A stretch of 21,023 bases of DNA from a virus. Position numbers and translations under genes: made by a program. Each line of letters opens with the position of its first letter. Positions within the stretch are counted from its first letter, which is position 1. Shown piece by piece: positions 14,115-21,023 of this stretch. The notes under the pieces are model-generated. The model searched no databases, was not told where the DNA came from, and worked only from the letters and a program-made list of their open reading frames with translations. The stretch lies in IMG/VR virus record IMGVR_UViG_3300046001_003483, positions 1 through 21,023 of that record. One strand, written 5' to 3'.

Positions 14115-14311
14115 AATATAAATTAACAAAAATAAACATACCAGAAAAGTTTTGTAGTAAATGTGGTGATTGGTATTTAATACAAGCAGAAGATGGTAAA
14201 ACTATACAAGAATTAGCAGAGCCATTTTATAATATGTTACTTATGTTAATGGATTATAATAAAATAAAACAAGCAGCAGATGAATGGCAAAGAATAAATA
14301 ATCCATCATAA
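14111..14311 (+). CDS. Small protein with one CxxC pair, 66 residues
   Basis: ATGA overlap with the nuclease stop shows coupling. The N-terminal part contains a single CSKCGDWYLI knuckle, half of a zinc ribbon, followed by a helical region (ELAEPFYNMLLMLMDYNKIKQ). It might dimerise around a metal or bind a partner such as the nuclease, but this is speculation from position. No family is recognised. Confidence 0.6.
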   Translation: MKYKLTKINIPEKFCSKCGDWYLIQAEDGKTIQELAEPFYNMLLMLMDYNKIKQAADEWQRINNPS

Positions 14312-14322
14312 ATACATATTTT

Positions 14323-14340
14323 AAATATAATATATAATAT
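14323..14340 (+). promoter_or_regulatory. A/T leader element before the small-gene cluster
   Basis: AAATATAATATATAATAT abuts the ATG at 14341 and follows a 29-base gap after the previous stop. It closely matches the element at 11742-11761. It would drive the run of coupled small genes that includes the sigma-like factor. Confidence 0.4.
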
Positions 14341-14505
14341 ATGAATTATGAAAAAATATTAACCAGAAAACAAAAAATACTTTTTACACTAAAAAGGATA
14401 TTACCAAATTATACAAATCAAGAAATGGAAGATGATATAATTTTGTTAAAAATACAAATATTATTACAAAATGACAAAAAATACAGGAATAAGCGAATTA
14501 TTTAA
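14341..14505 (+). CDS. Small basic hypothetical protein, 54 residues
   Basis: The ATG at 14341 directly follows the A/T leader element. The product is Lys/Ile/Leu-rich and helical, without a motif. It overlaps the next gene by 35 bases in another frame, a spacing also seen between the next two genes. This arrangement supports translation of the ORF but not any function. Confidence 0.5.
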   Translation: MNYEKILTRKQKILFTLKRILPNYTNQEMEDDIILLKIQILLQNDKKYRNKRII

Positions 14506-14869
14506 CTTTTGCATCGAAGAATCCAATCAAGTACCTGACTTTATAAATATAAGAACAAAGGCACATAAGTTACCATATAGTACAATATGCGCCTTAGTAT
14601 CAGAATTAACCTATTTAATTAAACCAATTTTCTTAAACGAAAAGGATATTTTTAGATTTTTAATAGATTTTGAAGTAATGGCAGCAAATGGATTTGAACC
14701 AATTGCTTCATCAGTATTATACCTAAAATGTCTTCAATATATAAATGGTATAGTAGATGAATTAATGGAAAAAGCAGAACAACTACAAGAATATGAAGCA
14801 GCAAAAAACCTACATATTTTTAAAAAATTACGAAATGAATATCAACACAGAGATTACTTTAAGGACTGA
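14471..14869 (+). CDS. Hypothetical helical protein, 132 residues
   Basis: The product is mostly alpha-helical, with a middle hydrophobic segment (YSTICALVSELTYLIKPIFL) that is too interrupted by charged residues to be a clear membrane span. The C-terminus is a charged helix (YINGIVDELMEKAEQLQEYEAAKN). It overlaps the genes on both sides by 35 bases each. No known domain is recognised. Being next to the sigma-like gene, it could be an early or middle regulatory protein, but there is no direct sign of this. Confidence 0.62.
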   Translation: MTKNTGISELFNFCIEESNQVPDFINIRTKAHKLPYSTICALVSELTYLIKPIFLNEKDIFRFLIDFEVMAANGFEPIASSVLYLKCLQYINGIVDELMEKAEQLQEYEAAKNLHIFKKLRNEYQHRDYFKD

Positions 14870-15386
14870 AATATTGGATTACATATTAAATAACCAAATT
14901 ATTAATCAATATTTTAATAAAATAGAATATGAATATAGAGATGATTTTAGAAGCCATATTTGGCTCATCATTATGGAAATGATAGAAAATAAATGGGATA
15001 AAGTTGTAGAATTATATAATAAAAATGAATTAGGTAAATTTATAATAGGTATTATGAATAATCAACTTAAAAGTAATACGAGTTCATTTACCAAAGATTA
15101 TAAAAACAAAAAATTTATATATCCCGACGATTTACCAGAAGTAGAAGATGAACCAATGGTAGTGATAAACACAAGAATTATATTAATGAAGGTGTTAAAT
15201 ATATTAAATAATATACACTTTGTAGATGCCATCTTGTTTAAACTATATTATGGTATATGTCCTGTAACAAATGAGATAACTGAACCTAAAACATATCAAC
15301 AGATACAAACTATAATAAATATAAATTATCAAACCGTGAGAAATTCGGTATTGAAAACCAAAAAATTAATACAAGAATCTATATGA
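14835..15386 (+). CDS. RNA polymerase sigma-70-like factor
   Basis: This 183-residue protein (start taken at the second Met, 14835; the frame opens at 14793) resembles short sigma-like proteins of Bacteroidota phages. A region-2-like helix set is at about residues 30-85 (YRDDFRSHIWLIIMEMIEN, then LGKFIIGIMNNQLKSNTSSFTKDYKNK). A C-terminal helix-turn-helix is at about 150-183 (TYQQIQTIININYQTVRNSVLKTKKL), like region 4. The middle is acidic (PDDLPEVEDEPMVV). It could direct the host polymerase to phage promoters, for example the repeated A/T elements. The match is to the pattern, not to exact motifs, so a non-sigma DNA-binding protein remains possible. Confidence 0.6.
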   Translation: MNINTEITLRTEILDYILNNQIINQYFNKIEYEYRDDFRSHIWLIIMEMIENKWDKVVELYNKNELGKFIIGIMNNQLKSNTSSFTKDYKNKKFIYPDDLPEVEDEPMVVINTRIILMKVLNILNNIHFVDAILFKLYYGICPVTNEITEPKTYQQIQTIININYQTVRNSVLKTKKLIQESI

Positions 15387-15655
15387 TAACACTATTTAAT
15401 ATATTCATTTTAAGCTGGTTATTAACGCATTTTAGCCCTATAAAAATGATATTTGATATGATACCCATTAAAAAATTAAATGCTTTATTTTCGCTTATAA
15501 TTAGCATTATAGTATTACCATTTAGCTGCCTAATGTGTATGTCTTTTTGGATTGGTTTAATATGGACTCATTCAATTATAACTGCGGCTACTGTATCATT
15601 TATAGGTTATTTGTGGAGTAAAATAGAAGCTAAAATAGAATATGAGCGATTTTAG
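15383..15655 (+). CDS. Hypothetical membrane protein, 90 residues
   Basis: ATGA overlap with the sigma-like gene. The protein has two to three hydrophobic segments, at about residues 2-16, 33-55 and 57-79, separated by short charged or polar links, and a charged end (WSKIEAKIEYERF). This is an inner-membrane protein in form. A second holin or antiholin, or a superinfection-exclusion protein, would be possible, but the holin-like gene at 6800 is a better holin and no specific motif is present. Confidence 0.6.
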   Translation: MITLFNIFILSWLLTHFSPIKMIFDMIPIKKLNALFSLIISIIVLPFSCLMCMSFWIGLIWTHSIITAATVSFIGYLWSKIEAKIEYERF

Positions 15656-15893
15656 AACATGTAAAGATTGTGGTATACAAGGTGATTTTGATTGGATGTG
15701 TAAACCGTGTTGGAGCGAATATAGAAAAAAGCGATATGAAGTAACAAAAAGGTTAAAAAGAAATGCAACCACATTATTAGATATAAAAAATGTAGATAGG
15801 TTTTTTAAATCAGGTTATAAAGAAAGGATTAAAAAATATATAAACGAAGAAGTAATACCAGAATTAGATAAGGTATATAAAAATAATAAATAA
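15642..15893 (+). CDS. Small zinc-ribbon protein, 83 residues
   Basis: Two cysteine pairs, CKDCG (7-11) and CKPCW (20-24), make a four-Cys zinc site within the first 25 residues. A strongly basic helix follows (YRKKRYEVTKRLKRNATT), then a helical tail (YKERIKKYINEEVIPEL). The Cys-X2-Cys knuckles plus basic helix suggest nucleic acid binding. It overlaps the membrane protein gene by 14 bases. Its partner is unknown. Confidence 0.65.
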   Translation: MSDFRTCKDCGIQGDFDWMCKPCWSEYRKKRYEVTKRLKRNATTLLDIKNVDRFFKSGYKERIKKYINEEVIPELDKVYKNNK

Positions 15894-15894
15894 T

Positions 15895-16104
15895 ATGAAA
15901 CCAACACAAGAAGAAAAAGATTTCGTAATGCGACTACTAAAAGCAGGTGGAGCAGGATCAGAAGATAAGCAAAAGATATTTGAACTTTATAAAAAATATA
16001 TAGACCCTACACATTTAAGTTGGGTTGATACAAGCTGTGGTGGCTGCTCATCAAGTATATTGAGAATGTGGAACTTAGTTAAAGAATATATAATGAATAA
16101 TTAA
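15895..16104 (+). CDS. Small hypothetical protein with CGGC, 69 residues
   Basis: The first two thirds are helical and charged (QEEKDFVMRLLKAGG, then KQKIFELYKKYI). A short SCGGCSSSILRMW segment follows near residues 47-60. I recall similar small proteins with a cysteine pair followed by an aromatic helix in Bacteroidota phages, but of unknown role. The gene starts one base after the previous stop codon, so it is part of the same transcript. Confidence 0.6.
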   Translation: MKPTQEEKDFVMRLLKAGGAGSEDKQKIFELYKKYIDPTHLSWVDTSCGGCSSSILRMWNLVKEYIMNN

Positions 16105-16119
16105 AAAATAAATAAAAAT

Positions 16120-16440
16120 ATGAAAAGAAAACTTAACAACTATTATTTAACCATCAAAACTAAAACCGACATATACGATTTTAGTCAAGATGCCTTTAAT
16201 TTATATTATTTTACTTTAACAAATCAAGACTCATTAAATGAACTATTAAATGATACTTATAGTAAATATATAACAGAAGAAGGTATAGAGATTTATATAT
16301 GCCAGGAACCAAATAGCAGTGATGATTCTAATAAAAAAAATGAGATAGTAAGATTGCTAAAAAACTTACCTAAATATACCACAATTGTAAATAAAAAGGA
16401 AAGCAATAAAATAATATATACATTACAAAAAAATAAATAA
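16120..16440 (+). CDS. Hypothetical protein, 106 residues
   Basis: A Lys/Asn/Tyr-rich protein with likely beta strands at the N-terminus (NNYYLTIKTKTDIYDF) and a polar loop rich in Ser, Asp and Asn near residue 70. A short beta ending (NKIIYTLQKN) follows. It is preceded by a 15-base A-rich leader and followed one base later by the methyltransferase gene. No motif or family is recognised. Confidence 0.55.
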   Translation: MKRKLNNYYLTIKTKTDIYDFSQDAFNLYYFTLTNQDSLNELLNDTYSKYITEEGIEIYICQEPNSSDDSNKKNEIVRLLKNLPKYTTIVNKKESNKIIYTLQKNK

Positions 16441-16441
16441 T

Positions 16442-17653
16442 ATGAAGAAACAATTTAAATTAATGCAAGGTGATAATATGGCAAGCCTTAAACAATTGCC
16501 AGACAATTCTATTGATAGTGTAGTAACCGATCCACCATATGGATTAAACTTTATGGGTAAAAAATGGGATTATGATGTACCATCAGTAGAGTTTTGGACA
16601 GAAGTATATAGAGTTCTTAAACCAGGTGGTCATATTTTATCATTTGGTGGTACAAGAACTTATCACAGAATGGTGGTTAATATAGAAGATGCTGGCTTTG
16701 AGATAAGAGATCAGATAATGTGGATATATGGTAGTGGCTTTCCAAAATCTCATAATATAGGTAAAGCAGTTGATAAGATTGAAGGTAATAAAAGAGAAGT
16801 TGTTGGTAAATCACCAAATGAAAGATTGAATAAAACAGACTGTGATAGTTTTGATTGTAATGGATTAAAAAAAGAATTAGATATAACCAAAGGCAATTCA
16901 GCATATGAAGGTTATGGGACAAATCTCAAACCAGCAGTGGAGCCAATTTGTGTAGCAAGAAAACCTTTAAGTGAAAAGACTGTTGCTGCTAATATGATGA
17001 AATGGGGCACAGGTGGTATTAATGTTGATGGTTGTAGAATAGAAGGTGCTTATGGAGATGGTGAGAATAAAGTTGTTGAAGGTAAAGAAGCGGTAATGAT
17101 GGATAAATATGATGAAACAAGAAAAAGTGGAGCAGGTATGAAACAAAAAATTCAAGTAAGTAATTCAGAAGGTAGATTCCCAGCAAATATTATATTTGAT
17201 GAAGAAGCAGCACAATTATTGGATGAGCAAAGTGGTGTGAGTAAGTCAAGTAAATCTAATAAACAATATAATAATGATGCCAATGGTAGAGTAGTTAAAA
17301 ACTCTCCTGGTGGACAAAGAAGTCCTGAATCAACTTATTCTGACAAAGGTGGAGCAAGTCGCTTTTTTTATGTAGCAAAAGTTTCTAAGAAGGAGCGCAA
17401 TTTAGGTGTGCCAGAAGATATGAAATCTACACATCCTACTATGAAGCCAATTAATCTTATGACATATTTAATTAGATTAGTTACACCTGAAAATGGTATA
17501 GTATTAGAACCTTTTATGGGTTCAGGTTCAACTGGTATAGCAGCAATGTTAGAAGGTAGAAGATTTGTAGGTATGGAAATGGATGCTGATTATTTTAAGA
17601 TAGCCGAAAAGAGGATTGAAAGTTGGGAACAATATAAAAAATTAATTAAATAA
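16442..17653 (+). CDS. DNA methyltransferase, beta class (N6-adenine or N4-cytosine)
   Basis: This 403-residue protein has the catalytic DPPY at 30-33 (VVTDPPYGLNFMGKKWDYD) and the SAM-binding FMGSGST at about 358-364 near the C-terminus. This DPPY-first order is the beta class. The middle (about 110-300) is a Gly/Asn/Lys-rich target-recognition region with EPICVARKPLSE and RFPANIIFDEEA. The segment HPTMKPINLMTYLIRLVTP is also typical. DPPY favours N6-adenine. It probably protects phage DNA from host restriction and may pair with the PD-(D/E)XK nuclease at 13548, though they are not adjacent. It ends 27 bases before the terminase small subunit gene. Confidence 0.9.
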   Translation: MKKQFKLMQGDNMASLKQLPDNSIDSVVTDPPYGLNFMGKKWDYDVPSVEFWTEVYRVLKPGGHILSFGGTRTYHRMVVNIEDAGFEIRDQIMWIYGSGFPKSHNIGKAVDKIEGNKREVVGKSPNERLNKTDCDSFDCNGLKKELDITKGNSAYEGYGTNLKPAVEPICVARKPLSEKTVAANMMKWGTGGINVDGCRIEGAYGDGENKVVEGKEAVMMDKYDETRKSGAGMKQKIQVSNSEGRFPANIIFDEEAAQLLDEQSGVSKSSKSNKQYNNDANGRVVKNSPGGQRSPESTYSDKGGASRFFYVAKVSKKERNLGVPEDMKSTHPTMKPINLMTYLIRLVTPENGIVLEPFMGSGSTGIAAMLEGRRFVGMEMDADYFKIAEKRIESWEQYKKLIK

Positions 17654-17680
17654 ACTATATATTATAAAGGATTAGAATAT

Positions 17681-18046
17681 ATGAGATTTGATAAAGATAA
17701 ATTAATAGAAGAGGTAGTTAGGATGAGAATAAAAGACTTAGCCTCTACCTCTACTATTTTAGAATATGTAATGAAGGAGGCTAATGTTAAACAGGCACAG
17801 GCTTATAACTATTTAGCTGACGCACAGGCAATAATTGCTAATATGTATAAAGATATAAGAAAGGCAGCATTAGAAGAGGCGATAGCACAAACGCAAACAT
17901 TATTGGAGCAGGCAGAAACTATTGCTGATAAGTTGAAGGTAAGACAAGAGTTGAGCAAGCTACAAGGACTTTATGTTGATAAAATAGAACATAGTGGTGA
18001 AGTTAGTATTAAAACAATAAGATTATTAGGACCAGATGAAGGATAA
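17681..18046 (+). CDS. Terminase small subunit-like protein
   Basis: This 121-residue protein overlaps the large terminase gene by 11 bases, the standard place for the DNA-recognition subunit of the packaging motor. The N-terminal 60 residues look like a helix-turn-helix (STILEYVMKEANVKQAQAYNYL). A long helix follows (ALEEAIAQTQTLLEQAETIADKLKVRQELSKL), as in oligomerising small terminases. The ending VDKIEHSGEVSIKTI closely resembles the C-terminus of many such subunits. No leader element stands before it; the 27-base gap holds a purine stretch AAAGGATTAG that is one of the few SD-like sequences in the window. Confidence 0.75.
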   Translation: MRFDKDKLIEEVVRMRIKDLASTSTILEYVMKEANVKQAQAYNYLADAQAIIANMYKDIRKAALEEAIAQTQTLLEQAETIADKLKVRQELSKLQGLYVDKIEHSGEVSIKTIRLLGPDEG

Positions 18047-19202
18047 TTTAGACATACAACATACAGTAGTATTTAGTCGCAATCTTAAAGCATATGAAAA
18101 TGGTAAAAGATTTATATGTAATCAAGGTGGTAGTAGAAGTTCTAAAACATATTCTATAATCCAACTGTTAATATATCTATGTTTAGTTACACCAAAGTTA
18201 CAGGTATCAGTAGTTAGAAAATCTTTTCCTGCGCTTCGTGGTTCTGTACTACGAGATTTTGTTGAGATAATGAATGAATTAGGATTATATGATATAAATA
18301 ACCATAATAAAACAGAACAAAGATACATATTCTCGAATAAGGCAAGCATAGAGTTTTTCTCAATAGATGATAGTCAGAAGGTAAGAGGTAGAAAAAGAGA
18401 TATATGTTATTGTAATGAAGGCAACGAACTGACACGAGAAGATTATTTACAATTAAATATGAGAACCTCTAAATGTTTATTTATAGATTTTAATCCATCT
18501 GATGACGAACATTATTTATACGAATTAATGAAAGAAGATAATGCTATATTAATTAAATCTACATATTTAGATAACATTTATTTAAGTGAGGATATTAAAA
18601 AAGAAATAGCAAACCTTATAAATGTGGATGAGAACTATTATAAAATATACGCATTAGGTGAGCGACCTATACCAAACACAAGAATATATACACATTTTAG
18701 GCAAATAGAATTAATGCCGCCAGTTGATGATTGGTGTTATGGTATAGATTTTGGTTATAATCACCCTACTTGTTTATTAAAAATAAGTTGGTCTGATGGT
18801 AATGTTTATGTAAAAGAAGAATTATATAAATCCAATTTAACCAGTCAAGATATTATAAAAGAAATGAATAATTTAGGTATAGATAAAAAGAAATATTGTT
18901 TTGCCGATTACGCACGACCAGAAATAATAGAAGATTTAAGGCGTGCTGGTTATAATATGAAAGAAGCAGTCAAAGATGTAAAAGAAGGTATAATGTCTGT
19001 TAAAATGAATAAGATATTTGTAGATAAGACAAGTTTAAATGTATGGAAAGAGTTTAAAATGTATTCTTGGAAGACAAATAAAGAACAAATATTAGATGAG
19101 CCAGTTAAATTATATGATGATGCTATGGACGCATTGAGGTATGCAATATATACAACAGAAAAAAGAGGTAGATATGATAAAAAATATGTAGGTTTCTTTT
19201 AG
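18036..19202 (+). CDS. Terminase large subunit (ATPase-nuclease, Terminase_3 type)
   Basis: This 388-residue protein powers DNA packaging and cuts the genome concatemer. The ATPase part has the Walker A variant GGSRSSKT (31-38), RKSFPALRGSVLRDF (61-75), and a Walker B with catalytic Glu at about 128 in ICYCNEGNEL. The motif CLFIDFNPSDDEHYLYEL (147-164) is typical of the family. The nuclease part has GIDFGYNHPT (D238), FADYARPE (D291) and DDAMDALRYA (D361/D362), the metal-binding acidic residues of an RNase H fold. All key residues are present. It lies directly before the tail genes, not next to the portal. Confidence 0.93.
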   Translation: MKDNLDIQHTVVFSRNLKAYENGKRFICNQGGSRSSKTYSIIQLLIYLCLVTPKLQVSVVRKSFPALRGSVLRDFVEIMNELGLYDINNHNKTEQRYIFSNKASIEFFSIDDSQKVRGRKRDICYCNEGNELTREDYLQLNMRTSKCLFIDFNPSDDEHYLYELMKEDNAILIKSTYLDNIYLSEDIKKEIANLINVDENYYKIYALGERPIPNTRIYTHFRQIELMPPVDDWCYGIDFGYNHPTCLLKISWSDGNVYVKEELYKSNLTSQDIIKEMNNLGIDKKKYCFADYARPEIIEDLRRAGYNMKEAVKDVKEGIMSVKMNKIFVDKTSLNVWKEFKMYSWKTNKEQILDEPVKLYDDAMDALRYAIYTTEKRGRYDKKYVGFF

Positions 19203-19241
19203 AAAACCATTTTATTAATTTAATATATAAATAATAAACAC

Positions 19242-19260
19242 AAAAATAATATATATAAAT
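19242..19260 (+). promoter_or_regulatory. A/T leader element before the tail genes
   Basis: AAAAATAATATATATAAAT ends at the ATG at 19261 after a 58-base intergenic gap with no terminator. It is close to the elements at 90-107 and 11742-11761. Confidence 0.4.
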
Positions 19261-19848
19261 ATGAGATTCAAATTTGAAGAAGCTGAGTATAATATGACAA
19301 CCAATTGGAGTGATATGACTATGAGGCAGTTTATTGATTTAAACAAAATACAAGAAAAACAAAAGGTGTTAGCCATGTCTGATGATATACTAACTCAACA
19401 ATTAGTAGAAGTTTTAGCAAAGGTAGATATAGGTGTATTTGATGAGATGTCTTATGGTCAATTATGTGAGTTAGCTGTACCATTAGTTGAATTAATGAAT
19501 AGTTTAAATAGTTTAAATGCTGTTAACATTACACCACCATTATATTTTGAAGTAGGTGGTATCAATTATAGTTACAAACAAAATGCTTTTGATTATAATG
19601 TTGGTGAAGTGAGTGATATAAAGACAATGATAACTAATAAAAAGAATGATTGGGATTATTTGGCTGATATAGCATCAGTAATGATAAGACCAGCTACCAA
19701 AGAAGTAACAGAAGGTGGTACAGAATATTGGAAGTTAATAAAAAGAAATCCATTAGATTTTGAATCTAATAAAAGAGTAATACTATCTATGAAATTGGTA
19801 GATGTAATACCAGTCATTAATTTTTTTTTGAATGGATTGCTGAAATAG
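19261..19848 (+). CDS. Tail assembly chaperone, zero-frame product (gpG-like)
   Basis: This 195-residue protein is the unshifted product of a frameshift pair. It is mostly helical (MTMRQFIDLNKIQEKQKVL), with an insert DWDYLADIASVMIRPATKEV typical of tail chaperones, which bind the tape measure and tube proteins during tail assembly. Near the end, nine T (19821-19829) form the slip site; the zero frame stops 18 bases after it with TAG. A second open frame without its own start follows in the -1 phase. This arrangement is the lambda G/GT pattern and implies a long-tailed phage. Confidence 0.8.
   Translation: MRFKFEEAEYNMTTNWSDMTMRQFIDLNKIQEKQKVLAMSDDILTQQLVEVLAKVDIGVFDEMSYGQLCELAVPLVELMNSLNSLNAVNITPPLYFEVGGINYSYKQNAFDYNVGEVSDIKTMITNKKNDWDYLADIASVMIRPATKEVTEGGTEYWKLIKRNPLDFESNKRVILSMKLVDVIPVINFFLNGLLK
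19824..19830 (+). promoter_or_regulatory. -1 programmed frameshift site
   Basis: T TTT TTG in the zero frame (19824-19830) is a canonical X XXY YYZ slippery heptamer. A one-base slip back joins the chaperone to the 80-codon frame ending at 20072. No stable stem is evident downstream. Confidence 0.8.
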
Positions 19849-20072
19849 ACAAAAGATACGAAAAGTTATATTCAAGTAGAGGTGGTGATGGATTTGCTCC
19901 AAAAATACCAGAAGAATTTGGTTGGCACTCAATGATAAATAGATTAGCCAAAGATGATATAACAAAATTTGAACAAGTAGTTGAACTAAATTATATAATG
20001 GCACTTAACCAACTATCATTATGGTATTACCAAGACAAAGTAGAAGAGTACCACATAAAAAAGAAAAAATAA
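19824..20072 (+). CDS. Tail assembly chaperone, -1 frame extension (GT-like)
   Basis: From the slip site, the -1 frame stays open to TAA at 20070-20072 and encodes FFEWIAEIDKRYEKLYSSRGG, then PEEFGWHSMINRLAKDDITKFEQ, then helix LNYIMALNQLSLWYYQDKVEEY and a Lys-rich end. The frame has no start before an internal Met about 36 codons in, so it is almost certainly made as a fusion of roughly 270 residues with the upstream protein. The T-like part normally helps load tube protein on the tape measure. It is followed immediately by the next start codon. Confidence 0.78.
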   Translation, partial: FFEWIAEIDKRYEKLYSSRGGDGFAPKIPEEFGWHSMINRLAKDDITKFEQVVELNYIMALNQLSLWYYQDKVEEYHIKKKK

Positions 20073-21023
20073 ATGAATAATACATTAAGCCTAAATAAAA
20101 TAATAGATATATTCTATTCGGTAGCCATGAATAACAAAATGGTGAACGATTATTTCTTTGGCACATCATATAATATTAACTCAGCTAATGAAAGAAGATA
20201 TCCTTTAATTGCTGTTGAACCGACTAACTCAACAGTTACAAGTTCAGGTAATGGTGGTGCGAGTAGAATGAATGTATATTTACATACCTTTAATGTTTAT
20301 GCCTTAGATAGAGTAGCAAAAGGTGATGCTAATTTTAATGAATTACTATCAGACATGCAGTTCGTATTACAAACCTTTATAACACAAATAGATCAACATC
20401 CATATTATACTGATTTAGGTATGATGTTTGATGGTGATATTAATTTACAACCAGTTTTTGAAGTAGAAGATGATAATGTAAATGGTTGGATGGCTTCAAT
20501 TACAATTAAAGTACCAAATAAATATACACCTTGTTCTACACCACAGATACCTATTTTAGGTTGGACTACATCTTATAATAATGGAACAAATCAATTAAGA
20601 TTAGTAGGACCACAAGGACCTACTGGACCGGCAGCAACTATACAAGTAGGTTCTGTAAGTACATCAGGTAGTGTGCCAACTGTTACAAATGTTGGTAATT
20701 CTTTTAGTGCCATATTTGACTTTACATTTCCTGCATCATCTGGTGGTGGTAATTTACAACAGACACTTTTATTAGGTAATACTGCGAGTTTAGGCTTTCA
20801 ATTATATGAAGGTAGTTTAATAGATTTGAATGATAATTTTGGTAACACAAACACACTTGGAGCAGCAAATATAAACATTTCTAATAATATTGGTGATGAA
20901 GTATTAATAAATAATCAAGGTATAGAAATTGGTAATACATCAAGTTCTATTAGTATTCAGAATAGTAGTATTGTTAAATTAGATAAAGTAAGTGGTGCTG
21001 AAACTGTATTAAACTTCAATCAA
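20073..21023 (+). CDS. Tail terminator-like domain fused to a collagen-like and fibre-like region (partial)
   Basis: An open frame of 317 codons begins at 20073, right after the chaperone stop, and is still open at the window end. Residues 1-155 look like a small neck/tail-completion domain (LNKIIDIFYSVAMNNKMVNDYFFGT, then ERRYPLIAVEPTN, then FNVYALDRVAKGDANFNELLSDMQFVL). Residues 182-188 contain the collagen-like triplets GPQGPTGPA. The rest is Ser, Gly, Asn and Thr-rich and repetitive (NISNNIGDEVLINNQGIEIGNTSS), as in trimeric fibre or beta-helix proteins. The combination suggests a head-tail or tail-tip protein that carries a fibre. The remaining length and C-terminus are unseen. Confidence 0.7.
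   Translation, partial: MNNTLSLNKIIDIFYSVAMNNKMVNDYFFGTSYNINSANERRYPLIAVEPTNSTVTSSGNGGASRMNVYLHTFNVYALDRVAKGDANFNELLSDMQFVLQTFITQIDQHPYYTDLGMMFDGDINLQPVFEVEDDNVNGWMASITIKVPNKYTPCSTPQIPILGWTTSYNNGTNQLRLVGPQGPTGPAATIQVGSVSTSGSVPTVTNVGNSFSAIFDFTFPASSGGGNLQQTLLLGNTASLGFQLYEGSLIDLNDNFGNTNTLGAANINISNNIGDEVLINNQGIEIGNTSSSISIQNSSIVKLDKVSGAETVLNFNQ

Overview
This window is a very AT-rich stretch of a tailed double-stranded DNA phage (or prophage) genome whose host is most likely a member of the Bacteroidota. The evidence for phage is a set of virion and packaging genes: capsid maturation protease, scaffold-like protein, major capsid protein, portal, head-tail connector, terminase small and large subunits, a tail assembly chaperone with a -1 frameshift site, a tail/fibre protein, lysozyme and holin. 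The evidence for a Bacteroidota host is the near absence of Shine-Dalgarno sequences (starts sit behind A/T-rich leaders) and two minus-strand promoters matching the Bacteroidota form TTG-N19/20-TAnnTTTG. No integrase, plasmid partition gene or CRISPR array is visible. No stretch longer than 300 bases lacks a gene.

Layout. (1) 1-7291, plus strand: the end of an unknown gene, then protease, GH24 lysozyme, a 53-residue ORF, scaffold-like protein, major capsid protein, tail-tube-like protein, two small ORFs, portal, connector, two small ORFs, holin and a tRNA(CAT) that overlaps the holin stop codon. Many genes are joined by ATGA or TAATG overlaps. (2) 7327-11648, minus strand: an accessory island bounded by a bidirectional terminator. 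It holds a 93-residue ORF, a 1166-residue protein (five integrase-type repeats, an SNF2 helicase and an Rrp8-like methyltransferase) and an 85-residue ORF. Two of these three genes have their own host-type promoters. (3) 11684-14114: a structured leader, a compact protein with family-A DNA polymerase motifs, a minus-strand GIY-YIG endonuclease and a PD-(D/E)XK nuclease. (4) 14111-17653: tightly packed small genes, a sigma-70-like factor and a beta-class DNA methyltransferase. (5) 17681 to the end: terminase small and large subunits, tail chaperone with frameshift, and a tail protein with a collagen-like segment that runs off the window.

How they fit together. TerS/TerL cut and package DNA through the portal into a capsid built from scaffold, protease and major capsid protein. 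The tail chaperone pair indicates a long tail. The holin and lysozyme would carry out lysis. The sigma-like protein may direct host RNA polymerase to phage promoters; a recurrent A/T element just upstream of uncoupled starts is a candidate target. The polymerase-like protein and the helicase-methyltransferase are the least ordinary genes here. Terminase genes lie about 13 kb from the portal, and the portal lies downstream of the capsid gene, so the head module is rearranged compared with the usual TerL-portal-protease-capsid order.
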